Positions 19,113 through 28,659 of a stretch of 64,000 bases of DNA are shown one piece after another. The notes beneath the pieces were generated by a model. The model saw only the letters and a list, made by a program, of their open reading frames with translations, did not search any database and had not been told where the DNA came from. The stretch covers positions 1,240,001 through 1,304,000 of the forward strand of contig NZ_CP063089.1 in assembly GCF_014931215.1 (NCBI RefSeq), in the 5' to 3' direction. Origin of the DNA: Campylobacter sp. 2014D-0216 (GTDB lineage: Bacteria; Campylobacterota; Campylobacteria; Campylobacterales; Campylobacteraceae). Position numbers and translations under genes: made by a program. Within the stretch, counting starts at the first letter, position 1, and each line of letters starts with the position of its first letter.

Positions 19113-19979
19113 TTACGCAAAAATCTCTTCTACTAAAGTCTTAACATATTCTCTAGGATTAAACTCATGAATTTGTCCCAACTGCTCCCCTACTCCTACA
19201 TACAAAATAGGAAGTTCAAGCTCTCTTGCTATACTAAACAAAGCTCCACCTTTAGCCGTTCCATCAAGCTTGGTAATCACCACTCCATCAAGCTTAACTA
19301 AATCATTAAAAGCTTTTGCTTGCAAAATTCCAGCTACACCTTGAGTACCATCAAGCACAAGAATTTTTCTATGAGGCGCCCCTTGCATAGCTTTGTCGCT
19401 AATTCGAACAATTTTTTCAAGTTCATTAGCAAGATTTTTTTGATTTTGCAAGCGTCCTGCAGTATCTAAAATAACTCTATCATAATTTTTAGATAAGCCT
19501 TTAGAAATAGCATCATATGCAACTGCTGAAGGATCATGTCCTTGCGAAGTAGCTATGATATCCATATCTAACTTTTGCGCCCATAATTTCAGCTGTTCGA
19601 TTGCCCCTGCTCTAAAAGTATCGCAAGCTCCTAATATAACTTTTTCGCCATTTTCCTTATGCAAATGTGCCATTTTGGCAATACTTGTAGTTTTACCTAC
19701 ACCATTTACGCCTAAAATTAAATCCACAAAAGGCTTAGCATTAGCAAGTTCTGGCTTATCATAGATAAAATAAGTCCCCATAACGCGTTCTAAGTCAGCT
19801 TTTTTAACCTCATCACTTGGAGGAAGGTAGTAAATAATTTCTTCAACTATCTCATATGCCACATCAGCTTCTAAAAGCATTTCTTCTAACAAGTCTTTAG
19901 TAACAAGCTTATTAGAGGCCTTAACTAAATGAATACTTTCTAAAGTTTTTTTTAAACCGTTTTTTAAAAATCCCAACAT
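19113..19979 (-). CDS. ftsY: signal recognition particle receptor FtsY
   Basis: 288-residue NG-domain GTPase that receives SRP-ribosome complexes at the inner membrane. Motifs seen are G1 GVNGVGKTTSIAK, the DTFRAGA insertion-box segment, G3 DTAGR and G4 TKLDGTAKGG. The acidic A domain found in E. coli is absent, as in other short FtsY proteins, so membrane contact would rely on the N-terminal helix. It is adjacent to radA (three-base gap) and to the lipoprotein gene (one-base overlap). Confidence 0.96.
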   Translation of the reverse strand: MLGFLKNGLKKTLESIHLVKASNKLVTKDLLEEMLLEADVAYEIVEEIIYYLPPSDEVKKADLERVMGTYFIYDKPELANAKPFVDLILGVNGVGKTTSIAKMAHLHKENGEKVILGACDTFRAGAIEQLKLWAQKLDMDIIATSQGHDPSAVAYDAISKGLSKNYDRVILDTAGRLQNQKNLANELEKIVRISDKAMQGAPHRKILVLDGTQGVAGILQAKAFNDLVKLDGVVITKLDGTAKGGALFSIARELELPILYVGVGEQLGQIHEFNPREYVKTLVEEIFA

Positions 19980-20524
19980 TACATTATCGCTTTTTGTATA
20001 TCTATATCTAACATTTCTTCAGGAATTAACCCTAAATACTCTTTAATCTTCTCGCCTTTTGCATTAAACAAAACCATTGTTGGCACAGCACTAACACTTA
20101 GTATCTTAGAAAAAGCAAAATTGCTCTCTCCTATGGCTACAGGAAAAATCATTTTCTCTGCTTGTATAAATTCTAACAATTCTTTTTCTTTATTTTCTTC
20201 CAAAGAAAGCGCTATAACTTCGAAGCGATCTTGGTATTTTTGATGCAACTTGTTTAAATGTGGAATTTCTGCCTTACAAGGTGCACACCATGTTGTAAAA
20301 AACAAAAACAACTTAGCTTTGGCAGTATCATCAAATTTAAAGTCTTGTTCGTGGTATTTAATATACATTTTTCTACCATCTAAAAATTTTAAAGTAAAGT
20401 CCGTATTTTCGCTTTGATTCAAACTTGCTATTTCAGTGTTTTCACTACTTGAGTTTTCATTCTCTTTAGAGCATGATGTAAAAAAAATCATAGCAAAAAT
20501 TGCTAGTAAAATTTTAATCTTCAA
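19979..20524 (-). CDS. thioredoxin-like lipoprotein (TlpA/ResA type)
   Basis: 181 residues from a TTG start with AAGGA six bases upstream. A lipobox (IFFTSC, Cys about 18) indicates a lipid-anchored periplasmic protein. The thioredoxin fold carries the CxxC active site FTTWCAPCKAEIP and the cis-proline segment VSAVPTMVLFNAKG. A role in periplasmic disulfide reduction, for example cytochrome c maturation, is typical of the family, but the partner is unknown here. It is the first gene of the run with ftsY and radA. Confidence 0.88.
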   Translation of the reverse strand: MKIKILLAIFAMIFFTSCSKENENSSSENTEIASLNQSENTDFTLKFLDGRKMYIKYHEQDFKFDDTAKAKLFLFFTTWCAPCKAEIPHLNKLHQKYQDRFEVIALSLEENKEKELLEFIQAEKMIFPVAIGESNFAFSKILSVSAVPTMVLFNAKGEKIKEYLGLIPEEMLDIDIQKAIM

Positions 20525-20591
20525 GTCCTATCCTTATGATTTTTTAAGCTTAAAAGTATAACATAAAAAGTTAAAAAACTTAAGGATAGCC

Positions 20592-21212
20592 TTGATAAAA
20601 AATAATTTTAGAATAAAACAAAAATCTAGAATGAAATTAAGATTAAAATACCAATACAAAAGAGATTTTTCTGTATTTTTAGAAGTGAAAAAAATTCTAC
20701 AAAAGCATAAAACCTGCAAAAATATACTTCTTTACATCCCTTTAAAATACGAAATCAATCTTTATAAATTCAGACATCTTTTAGCAAAAAAATATCAAAT
20801 TTTCGTTCCATTTATGCAAGATAAAAGTTTAAAGGTAGTAAAATTAAGATTAACTCTTGATAAAAAGAGTTTTGGGGTATATGAGCCAAAAGATTCTTTT
20901 TTGCAAACTCGCATTGATGTTGCGATTATTCCTGTTATAGGAGTAGATGCAAATTTAGGAAGAATTGGTCATGGTCAAGGCTTTTACGATAGATTTTTTG
21001 AATCTATTTCTTATCAAAAACCCTTGGTGATTTTTACACAAATGTTAAACGCAAAGGGCGAAAAAGCTTTTAGCCAAGAACACGATGTAAAAGGAAATTT
21101 TTATATAAACCCTTATAAAAAATATTTTAGGAAAGTTAAAAACCATGATAGAAATACTAGTAGCATTAATAGCCGTTTTTATAGGCGGAGGGATTGGGTA
21201 TGTAGTCGCTAA
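20592..21212 (+). CDS. 5-formyltetrahydrofolate cyclo-ligase family protein
   Basis: 206 residues that convert 5-formyl-THF to methenyl-THF with ATP. The signature is VDANLGRIGHGQGFYDRFF. I take the TTG at 20592: AAGGA lies about six bases upstream, and the first codons supply the basic Lys...Arg helix that binds ATP in this family. The ATG 13 codons later would lose it. The C-terminus overlaps the start of rny by 68 bases, so the two genes are tightly coupled. Confidence 0.85.
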   Translation: MIKNNFRIKQKSRMKLRLKYQYKRDFSVFLEVKKILQKHKTCKNILLYIPLKYEINLYKFRHLLAKKYQIFVPFMQDKSLKVVKLRLTLDKKSFGVYEPKDSFLQTRIDVAIIPVIGVDANLGRIGHGQGFYDRFFESISYQKPLVIFTQMLNAKGEKAFSQEHDVKGNFYINPYKKYFRKVKNHDRNTSSINSRFYRRRDWVCSR

Positions 21213-22698
21213 AAAGATTAACGATGCAAATTTCAACATCTTTTTAGAACAAGCAAAAGCAAAAGCAAAAGCCATAGAATACGAAGCCGAGCTTACGCTT
21301 AAAGATGCTAAAAATTCAGTAGCTGAAGCTGAATTTGCCGCTAAGAAAAAATTCGATGAAAAAATTCAAAAACTGCAAAAAGAACATTCGTTAAAGTTAG
21401 AAGAGTTGCACAAAAAAGAACAAAGTTTACACTATCAAGAAAAACTTCACGAAGAAAATAAAAACAAACTCATCAAAGAACAACAAGTCATCAAAGCATT
21501 GCATGAAGAAAACGATAATTTAAAACGTAACTACGAAGCAAAACTCAATGAGGTGTTAAAAATTCTTGAACACTCAGCAGGTCTTACACAAGAAGAAGCA
21601 AGAGCTATAGTCTTACAAAAGGTTGAAGAAAACTCAAGAGCTGAAATCGCACATATTGTAAGAAAACACGAAGAAGAAGCAAGAAATGAATCTAAAAGAA
21701 GAGCTAATTTCATTCTAGCACAAGCTACTTCAAGATTTGCAGGAGAATTTGCCGCTGAAAGACTGATCAATGTGGTTAATATTAAAAACGATGAACTAAA
21801 AGGGCGTATTATAGGCAAAGAAGGCCGTAATGTCAAAACATTAGAAATGGTTTTAGGAGTTGATATCATCATTGATGATACACCAGGAGCGATTATTGTA
21901 AGCTGTTTTAATCTCTATAGACGCGCCATAGCTACAAAGGTGATTGAACTTTTAGTAGAAGATGGAAGAATACAACCTGCAAAAATAGAAGAAATTCATG
22001 AAAAAGTTTGTAAAGAATTTGATGATAGTATTTTAGAAGAAGGTCAAACTATCGTAATGGATCTAGGTTTAAATCAAATTCACCCTGAAATTGTAAAACT
22101 AATAGGAAAACTAAGATATAGAGCAAGTTATGGACAAAATGCGCTAGCACATTCTTTAGAAGTAGCACACTTAGCAGGAATCATAGCTGCAGAATGCGGT
22201 GGAGATGAAAAACTAGCAAGAAGAGCGGGAATTTTACATGATATTGGCAAAGCATTAACCCATGAATTTGAAGGCTCGCATGTGGATTTAGGAGCTGAAC
22301 TTTGCAAAAGATATAAAGAGCACCCTGTAGTCATCAATGCTATTTATGCCCACCATGGACACGAAGAAGCAACGAGTATAGAATCTGCCGCAGTTTGCAC
22401 AGCTGACACATTAAGCGCTGCGCGTCCTGGTGCAAGACGTGAAGTACTTGAAGCATTCTTAAAAAGAGTAAGCGAACTTGAAGATATAGCAAAAAGCAAA
22501 GAAGGTGTTAAAAAAGCTTATGCAATCAATGCCGGTAGAGAAATTAGAGTTATCGTAAATGCCAAATTAGTCAATGATGATGAGTCTGTACTTTTAGCAA
22601 AAGAAATCGCCCAAGAAATCGAAGAAAAAGTACAATATCCTGGTGAAATTAAAGTCAATGTCATCAGAGAACTTAGAGCTATTGATTTTGCAAAATAA
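21145..22698 (+). CDS. rny: ribonuclease Y
   Basis: 517-residue membrane-anchored endoribonuclease that starts mRNA decay. An N-terminal transmembrane helix (about 2-22) is followed by a long Lys/Glu-rich coiled coil (about 25-190). A KH domain (GRIIGKEGRNVKTLE) and an HD domain with catalytic HD in ILHDIGKALTHE and HHGHEEA follow. Length and order are as in the family. It is co-transcribed with the upstream cyclo-ligase gene and the downstream DedA and comEC genes. Confidence 0.96.
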   Translation: MIEILVALIAVFIGGGIGYVVAKKINDANFNIFLEQAKAKAKAIEYEAELTLKDAKNSVAEAEFAAKKKFDEKIQKLQKEHSLKLEELHKKEQSLHYQEKLHEENKNKLIKEQQVIKALHEENDNLKRNYEAKLNEVLKILEHSAGLTQEEARAIVLQKVEENSRAEIAHIVRKHEEEARNESKRRANFILAQATSRFAGEFAAERLINVVNIKNDELKGRIIGKEGRNVKTLEMVLGVDIIIDDTPGAIIVSCFNLYRRAIATKVIELLVEDGRIQPAKIEEIHEKVCKEFDDSILEEGQTIVMDLGLNQIHPEIVKLIGKLRYRASYGQNALAHSLEVAHLAGIIAAECGGDEKLARRAGILHDIGKALTHEFEGSHVDLGAELCKRYKEHPVVINAIYAHHGHEEATSIESAAVCTADTLSAARPGARREVLEAFLKRVSELEDIAKSKEGVKKAYAINAGREIRVIVNAKLVNDDESVLLAKEIAQEIEEKVQYPGEIKVNVIRELRAIDFAK

Positions 22699-22706
22699 GG
22701 CCACTC

Positions 22707-23270
22707 ATGCAAGAAATGATAAATAATCTTAGCACTTATGGCTATTTGATTTTATTTTTTTATTCATTTGGCGGCGGTATGGTGGCCATACTTGCTGCGG
22801 GTGTACTTTGTGCAAGCTCTACTAAGCTTGATTTGCACTGGTGTATTTTTTTAGCTTTCTTAGCTAATACCATAGGCTCGACCTTGCTTTTTATTTTAGG
22901 TAAATATTATAAAAAAGATATTATGCCTTATTTTAAAAATCACCGAAGAAAAATAGCCCTAGCCATGATGAAAATAAAAAAATACGGTGATATACTCTTA
23001 GTGGTGCAAAAATTTATCTATGGGGTAAAAACCATCATTCCTATCGCGGCGGGACTTTGTAAATTTAGCTTTATAAGATTTTTCATCATCAATACTTTAG
23101 CAAGTTTAATTTGGGCTATCGCCTTAGGATATGCTGGTTTTATTTTTGGTAACACTTTAAAAGAAGCTTTTGAAGTATTTTCAAACTATCCTTATATCGC
23201 ACCTGCTTTTATAATCACTTTAATTTTTATTATATGGTTATATTTATCACGTTTTTCTAAGAAAAAATGA
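22707..23270 (+). CDS. DedA/SNARE-associated family membrane protein
   Basis: 187 residues with about five hydrophobic segments. The DedA-type pattern FILGKYYKKD and the later KFIYGVKTIIPIAAGLCKFSFIRFF match the conserved F/Y-R-x3-P region of the family. Members act in membrane homeostasis and as undecaprenyl-phosphate or lipid flippases. The exact role here is unknown. It lies nine bases after rny and overlaps comEC by an ATGA. Confidence 0.87.
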   Translation: MQEMINNLSTYGYLILFFYSFGGGMVAILAAGVLCASSTKLDLHWCIFLAFLANTIGSTLLFILGKYYKKDIMPYFKNHRRKIALAMMKIKKYGDILLVVQKFIYGVKTIIPIAAGLCKFSFIRFFIINTLASLIWAIALGYAGFIFGNTLKEAFEVFSNYPYIAPAFIITLIFIIWLYLSRFSKKK

Positions 23271-24523
23271 TTTTTCAATTCTCTATAAAACACCCTTATA
23301 GAGAATTTTTGATTTTATTATCGTGTTTTTTGATCATTTTTAGTCTAAATCTTATTTATGAGTATAAAAAATATCAAAATTTTAAACTTAGTAAGCATTT
23401 GCTATTAAAAGACAACACTGTTTTATCTTACTACCCAAAAAGCAACAAAAAAGGTAAAAAATACCATGTAATAAAACTTAAAAATTCGGAATTTATTTTT
23501 TACACCACAAGTTTTAAGGATCTTAACCTAAGTCAAAACGACACGATTCATCTTAGAATTATTACCAAAAATATCAGCTTCAAAGAGTATCTAAGTAAAA
23601 GTTTTTTTGCGCCAAGTTATGGTTGGATTAAAAGTCAAAACAAAAAAGAAAAAGCTATTGTGGAGTATTTTCTCCATCAACATACAAATGAAAAAATTAA
23701 AGAATTCTATGGGGCTTTATTTTTTGCCAAAGGCATATCAAATGAACTTAGAAATGATGTGAATTTTTACAATATTGCTCATTTAATTGCAATTAGTGGA
23801 TACCATTTAGGGTTGTTATTTGGATTTTGTTTTTTCATTCTTGCTCCGCTGTATGCTTTTTTTCACAAGCGGTATTTTCCTTACAGAAGCTTAAAACTTG
23901 ATCTTAGCATTATTGCTTTTTCACTTTTATTTTTATATGCTTTTTTAATCGACTTTAGCCCTTCTTATATAAGAGCTTTGCTTATGAGTCTTTTTGCCTT
24001 TTATCTTTATAGCAAACATATCAAAATACTAAGCTTTAAATTTTTGTTTTTAAGTGTGGCGTTTTGTGTGAGTATCTTTCCAAAACTACTTTTTAGTATA
24101 GGATTTTTATTTTCTATTTTAGGTGTTTTTTATATTTATTTATATTTTCATCATTTTAAAAGTTATTTTTCAAACTTTACTCATGCTGTTTTAATTAATA
24201 TTTGGACCTTTCTTGCTATGATTATCCCTGTATTACATTTCTTTCCTTTGTTGAGTTTTCAGCAGTTTTTAGCCATACCACTTAGCTTGGCTTTTATTGT
24301 TTTTTATCCACTTAGTTTACTTTTACATGTTTTCTCTTATGGGAATTTGCTAGATATATTGTTGTTGTATTTTTTTGAATTTAAAATGCCTAGTGTCAAT
24401 TTTCCTATTTCATCGACTTATTATATAGTCTATTTGGTTTTATCCTTAATGAGTATTTTTTCTAGATACCTAGCTCTTTTTGTAGTTTCTCTTGGGTTTA
24501 TTCCCTTTGTTTTCTTGATTTAA
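23267..24523 (+). CDS. comEC: ComEC/Rec2-family competence protein
   Basis: 418-residue polytopic membrane protein. The competence-domain signature is IAHLIAISGYHLGLLFG (about 168-184), followed by many hydrophobic helices. ComEC forms the inner-membrane channel for single-stranded DNA in natural transformation. The C-terminal metallo-beta-lactamase domain of Bacillus ComEC is absent, which is normal for the shorter epsilonproteobacterial form. Its last 54 bases overlap the convergent YihY gene on the other strand. Confidence 0.9.
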   Translation: MIFQFSIKHPYREFLILLSCFLIIFSLNLIYEYKKYQNFKLSKHLLLKDNTVLSYYPKSNKKGKKYHVIKLKNSEFIFYTTSFKDLNLSQNDTIHLRIITKNISFKEYLSKSFFAPSYGWIKSQNKKEKAIVEYFLHQHTNEKIKEFYGALFFAKGISNELRNDVNFYNIAHLIAISGYHLGLLFGFCFFILAPLYAFFHKRYFPYRSLKLDLSIIAFSLLFLYAFLIDFSPSYIRALLMSLFAFYLYSKHIKILSFKFLFLSVAFCVSIFPKLLFSIGFLFSILGVFYIYLYFHHFKSYFSNFTHAVLINIWTFLAMIIPVLHFFPLLSFQQFLAIPLSLAFIVFYPLSLLLHVFSYGNLLDILLLYFFEFKMPSVNFPISSTYYIVYLVLSLMSIFSRYLALFVVSLGFIPFVFLI

Positions 24524-25285
24524 AAACAAATACGTTTTCAAGCCTAAAAGATAAATAATCCAAGAAATATAAATCCACAAAAAGAAAAATAAAATCACCG
24601 AGAAAGAACCATACACATTTAAATAAGTCTTATTATACACCGCATAATAAACAAATACCATTTTAGAAATATACCAAATCACAGAAGCACCAAAAGAGCT
24701 AACAAGCAAAGCTTTTAAATCCCCTTTCTTGCTAACCGAACTTGAATAAGATACAAAAAATAAAGCCCAAATAATCACATAAGGCAATACCTCAAAAAAA
24801 TTCAAAGTAATATTAAATTCATCTAAAGTTTGTTGTATAAAACCTGAGATATAAAAACTCACTCCAAGCCCAAGTGGAGTTAAAGTTGCCAAAGTCCAAT
24901 AAGAACTAATACTATGCCAAAGACTTTTTGAATCTTCTTGCAAAAGCTTGTTGATCACATAATCATAACCTGAAAAAAACGCCAACGAAGTCAATGCCAT
25001 AGCCAAAAGCCCGATCAGCCCTAAATTGACACTGTTTTTTAAAAAAGTGTTGATGTATTGTGTAATCAAATCTTGCTGTGTTGGAATCAAAAAAGTGAAA
25101 ATTAAATTTTTAATTTTTTCTTGATAAATTTCAAAACTCGGAATTTGCGTAAAAACCCAAAAACATAAAAATAAAAGTGGTATTAACGACAAAATCGTAT
25201 AAAAACTTAAAGCTGCTGCATAATTTAAAATTTCTTTATCTCTTAGCGCAAAAAGAATTTTGATTATGTTTTTAAAAGTCATCAA
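24470..25285 (-). CDS. YihY/UPF0761 family membrane protein (RNase BN-like)
   Basis: 271 residues with six hydrophobic segments. The N-terminal NYAAALSFYTILSLIPLL and the C-terminal YGSFSVILFFFLWIYISW are the conserved ends of the YihY family. The family was once called ribonuclease BN, but that activity belongs to another protein, so the function is unknown. It is downstream of the glcD-like gene (four-base overlap) and convergent with comEC (54-base overlap). Confidence 0.88.
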   Translation of the reverse strand: MMTFKNIIKILFALRDKEILNYAAALSFYTILSLIPLLFLCFWVFTQIPSFEIYQEKIKNLIFTFLIPTQQDLITQYINTFLKNSVNLGLIGLLAMALTSLAFFSGYDYVINKLLQEDSKSLWHSISSYWTLATLTPLGLGVSFYISGFIQQTLDEFNITLNFFEVLPYVIIWALFFVSYSSSVSKKGDLKALLVSSFGASVIWYISKMVFVYYAVYNKTYLNVYGSFSVILFFFLWIYISWIIYLLGLKTYLFLNQENKGNKPKRNYKKS

Positions 25286-26664
25286 AGTCCCATTTTGAAA
25301 GGATTAAGTATATTATTTGGATCAAATGCCTTTTTGATATTTCTCATTAGCTCCATTTCAGCTTCATTAAAGGCTAGTTTCATAAAAGGAGCTTTTGAAA
25401 TTCCTATGCCATGCTCTCCACTTAAAGTCCCACCCAAAGAAACCGTAAGCTTAAAAACTTCCTCCACAGCTTCATAGCCTTTTTTAACTAATTCAGGATT
25501 GTTTTTATCACTTACCATAACATTTGTATGCACATTTCCATCACCAGTATGCCCAAAACAAGGAATTTTAAAACCATATTTTTTAGAAATTTCGCTTATA
25601 CCTTTTAAAAGCTCTGGTAGTTTTGAACGCGGCACTGTAATATCTTCATTAAGCTTTAAATTGCCATACATTGCTATACTTTGAGAACAGTTTCTTCTAG
25701 CAAACCAAATATCAGCTGCTTCTTGCTCATTTTTCGCTATTTTAAATTCTCTTACACCTGATTCATAAAAACTTTCTTGTAGGATTTTAAGATCTGCTTC
25801 TATGGCTTCTTCCACATTACCATCTACATCAGCAATCAAAATCGCACCCGCATCCATTGGCAAGCCTTTTTGAAATTTTTGCTCTAATGCTTGTATACTA
25901 AGTTGATCTAAAAATTCCATAGAAACAGGTGTAACGCCTTTAGCTAAGGTTTTATAAACCGCATTCATAGCTTCATCAATGCTATTAAAAATTCCCATTG
26001 CGGTTTTTTTAAATTTTGGCAAAGCGACTAACTTTAAAGTAATCTCACTAAGTACAGCTAAAGAACCTTCACTTGCGATTAAAATTCCAGCAAGATTATA
26101 TCCTGCCACATCTTTTATGGTTTTTTTGCCCGCTCTAATAATTTCTCCATTAGGTAAAACCGCCCTTAAAGCCATTACATAATCTTTGGTGATACCATAC
26201 TTAGCAGCCCTCATACCGCCCGCATTTTCACTTACATTTCCCCCTAAAGAAGAATATTCCATGCTCGCAGGATCAGGTGGATAAAATAAACCGTATTCTT
26301 TTGCTTTTTCCTGCAAAGCCATATTAATCACACCAGGTTGCACTACTGCGACTAAATTTTCAAGATCAATTTCTAAAATTTTGTTCATATGCTTTTCAAA
26401 ACTTAGCACTACTCCACCATTAATAGCCAAGCTTCCACCGGTAAAACCACTACCTGAACCCCTAGGGATCACTATGATTTTATTTTCATTACAATATTTT
26501 AAAATTTGACTGATATCATTTTCATCTCTTGGAAAAAGCACCCCATCAGGCAAATAATGTTTTTTGGTAGCATCATAACTATACGCTCTTTTATGAATAG
26601 GGTCAAAGTATGCGTTTTCAACTCCTAAAAGATCTTGAAAAAATTTTTGGTGAATTTCTTGCAT
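25282..26664 (-). CDS. glcD: FAD-linked oxidase, GlcD/D-lactate dehydrogenase type
   Basis: 460 residues. The FAD-binding type 4 (PCMH) domain carries VIPRGSGSGFTGGSLA and PPDPASMEYSSLGGNVSENAGGM-like segments. The C-terminal FAD-oxidase domain contains CFGHTGDGNVHTNV and GTLSGEHGIG, the metal/substrate-binding histidine motifs. It should oxidise a 2-hydroxy acid such as glycolate or D-lactate and feed the respiratory chain. No GlcE or GlcF partner is adjacent, and glycolate versus D-lactate cannot be settled from sequence. It overlaps the neighbouring genes by one to four bases. Confidence 0.88.
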   Translation of the reverse strand: MQEIHQKFFQDLLGVENAYFDPIHKRAYSYDATKKHYLPDGVLFPRDENDISQILKYCNENKIIVIPRGSGSGFTGGSLAINGGVVLSFEKHMNKILEIDLENLVAVVQPGVINMALQEKAKEYGLFYPPDPASMEYSSLGGNVSENAGGMRAAKYGITKDYVMALRAVLPNGEIIRAGKKTIKDVAGYNLAGILIASEGSLAVLSEITLKLVALPKFKKTAMGIFNSIDEAMNAVYKTLAKGVTPVSMEFLDQLSIQALEQKFQKGLPMDAGAILIADVDGNVEEAIEADLKILQESFYESGVREFKIAKNEQEAADIWFARRNCSQSIAMYGNLKLNEDITVPRSKLPELLKGISEISKKYGFKIPCFGHTGDGNVHTNVMVSDKNNPELVKKGYEAVEEVFKLTVSLGGTLSGEHGIGISKAPFMKLAFNEAEMELMRNIKKAFDPNNILNPFKMGL

Positions 26665-27383
26665 TATTTTTCTCTAGTTAAGCTAATCAATTTTTCATAA
26701 TATATATAATAATTTCCAATTGCCTCATCATTTAAACTAAAAATATCGCTTTTGTAGCCTGTGATTCTTGAGTAAAATGGTATCTGCAAACTTTTTGCCG
26801 GCGGAATGCTAAATTCTTCAATCTTGCCAAAATCTTGACAATCAACTACTTCAGCTCTTTTTTCCAAAGCCACCACCAAAAGCCCAACTGCATTTTTAGA
26901 ACAAAAAGATCTAAAGTCTGATCTTCTTGGTGTTTGGCGGTATTCTTGTATCATATGCGCGCCAAACAAATCAGGATGAACAAAATAAATTCCATTCATT
27001 TTATGTGCTACAAAATCATATACACTTTTATCAGGAGCAATAATCAAAGCTCTATCGTATAAATAATTTAAAACAATCTTATCACCAACTTGCGGTAACA
27101 CATTTGGCAAAGGCATAGCATCTTGAGCTAGCATGTCAAAAACTTTAAACTGTAATTTAACATAACCATTTTCACGCCCGATCACACTAACTCTTGCAAT
27201 GATAGATTTTTGCGTATCAATCTCATGCACTACAATACCACTTGAATATAATAAAATTCTAGGATCATCTTTGACATAGCCGTAAATATCATCAACTTTT
27301 TCAAGTTTTGTTTGTATCAAATCAAAATTTTTAGCTTGTAAAAATGCTAAAAAACAACAAAGCAATAAAATAATTCTTGACAA
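26664..27383 (-). CDS. secreted protein resembling the N-terminal domain of plasminogen-binding PgbA
   Basis: 239 residues from a TTG with GGAG seven bases upstream. A cleavable signal peptide (about 1-17, ending LQA) implies export. The body (GIVVHEIDTQKSIIARVSV, LNYLYDRALIIAP, SFCSKNAVGLLVVALEKR) fits the Helicobacter/Campylobacter PGBA_N family as I remember it. The lysine-rich plasminogen-binding tail of H. pylori PgbA is absent. Plasminogen binding should therefore not be assumed. It is the first gene of the minus-strand run with glcD and yihY, and divergent from the M23 peptidase. Confidence 0.65.
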   Translation of the reverse strand: MSRIILLLCCFLAFLQAKNFDLIQTKLEKVDDIYGYVKDDPRILLYSSGIVVHEIDTQKSIIARVSVIGRENGYVKLQFKVFDMLAQDAMPLPNVLPQVGDKIVLNYLYDRALIIAPDKSVYDFVAHKMNGIYFVHPDLFGAHMIQEYRQTPRRSDFRSFCSKNAVGLLVVALEKRAEVVDCQDFGKIEEFSIPPAKSLQIPFYSRITGYKSDIFSLNDEAIGNYYIYYEKLISLTREK

Positions 27384-27430
27384 TTTATACTCCTTAAAAA
27401 TGTCTAAAAATTAAATTATATTGTTTTTTC

Positions 27431-27446
27431 CTTACAAAATTGTAAG
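27431..27446. promoter_or_regulatory. 16-bp palindrome between divergent genes, possible operator
   Basis: CTTACAA-AA-TTGTAAG, seven-base arms with two central A. It lies in the intergenic region between the PgbA-like gene and the M23 peptidase, where both promoters should be. It could bind a dimeric regulator or be a small hairpin; nothing else supports a function. Confidence 0.35.
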
Positions 27447-27500
27447 AAAAATTAAGTAAAATACAAATTTATGTTTAAATTTTAGAAGGCTTAAAATATC

Positions 27501-28658
27501 ATGAAAAAAATTTTTATAACTTTACTTATTTCAATGAAACTTTTTGCTATTTCAAGTATCGAAGAACTTTCTTGGGAAAATGGCAAAACTTTACTTGATT
27601 TTTTACAAGATCATTCTATACCACTTAATTTATATTATAATCTTGATGCTGAAGACAAAGAGCTAAGTGCAGAAATTGCAAGTGGTATTAAATACCAAAT
27701 GCTAAAAGACGAGCAAGGTCAACTTGAGCAAGTTTTAATCCCCATTAGCGATGATTTGCAAATTCACATTTATAAAAATACAGATAATAAATTCGTATTA
27801 AGCTTCACACCTATTTCTTACACTAAAGAAAAAAGAACCTTACGTGTTGCTATTAATAATTCAGCATATCAAGATGTATATGATGAAAGCGGTAGTGTAA
27901 CTTTGGCTAGAGCTATGGTGCGTGCATTTAAAAATACCGTTAATTTTAAAAATGTTAGAAAAGGCGATAGTGTTGTTTTGATTTATGAACAAAAAAGAAG
28001 ACTAGGAAAGCTTTTTGGTGATATCAACATCCATGCGGCTTTAGCTAACATCAGAGGCAAAGAGTATTCGGTATTTTTATACAAAGACTCTTATTATAAT
28101 GCACAGGGAAAAGAGCTTGAAAATTTCTTCTTAACCAAACCTGTGAAATATACAAGAATTTCAGATCGTTTTACAAGAGCAAGATACCATCCTATCTTAA
28201 AACGATATAGAGCGCACTTGGGTATTGACTATGCTGCACCAACAGGCACTCCGGTTAAAAGCGCGGGAGATGGGGTTGTAAGTTTTGTTGGAACCAAAGG
28301 TGGCTATGGCAAGGTAGTGCAAGTTAAACATATGTCAGGTTATATGACTTTATATGCTCATCTTAGTCGCTTTGCTAAAATCAAGCGGGGTCAAAAAGTC
28401 AAACAAGGACAAGTGATCGCCTATGTAGGTTCTACAGGTTTAAGCACGGGTCCACATTTGCATTTTGGACTTTATCTTAATAATAAAGCAATCAATCCTG
28501 AAACTATTGTAAAAATTCCAAAATCAAGCCTAAGCGGAAAAAATAAAGAAGAATTCCTAAAAATGGCAAGAGCTTATGAAAAACGTTTACAAAGTGTAGA
28601 TGAAAACTATCAAAATCCACCTAAAGAACAAAATATAGAAAATTCCATGGAGCTTTGA
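27501..28658 (+). CDS. M23 family (LytM) zinc endopeptidase
   Basis: 385 residues. A signal peptide (about 1-16) is followed by an N-terminal region like the Csd/OapA-type domains. The catalytic LytM domain carries the zinc ligands in HLGIDYA and GPHLHFG, plus YAHLS. Such enzymes cut peptidoglycan peptide cross-links; homologues in Campylobacter and Helicobacter help set helical cell shape. All catalytic residues are present, so it should be active. The stop is one base before mgtE. Confidence 0.9.
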   Translation: MKKIFITLLISMKLFAISSIEELSWENGKTLLDFLQDHSIPLNLYYNLDAEDKELSAEIASGIKYQMLKDEQGQLEQVLIPISDDLQIHIYKNTDNKFVLSFTPISYTKEKRTLRVAINNSAYQDVYDESGSVTLARAMVRAFKNTVNFKNVRKGDSVVLIYEQKRRLGKLFGDINIHAALANIRGKEYSVFLYKDSYYNAQGKELENFFLTKPVKYTRISDRFTRARYHPILKRYRAHLGIDYAAPTGTPVKSAGDGVVSFVGTKGGYGKVVQVKHMSGYMTLYAHLSRFAKIKRGQKVKQGQVIAYVGSTGLSTGPHLHFGLYLNNKAINPETIVKIPKSSLSGKNKEEFLKMARAYEKRLQSVDENYQNPPKEQNIENSMEL

Positions 28659-28659
28659 G

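Noticed and set aside
26664-27383. Calling the secreted protein a plasminogen-binding PgbA
   Set aside because: Only the N-terminal domain resembles PgbA; the lysine-rich tail responsible for plasminogen binding in Helicobacter is absent.
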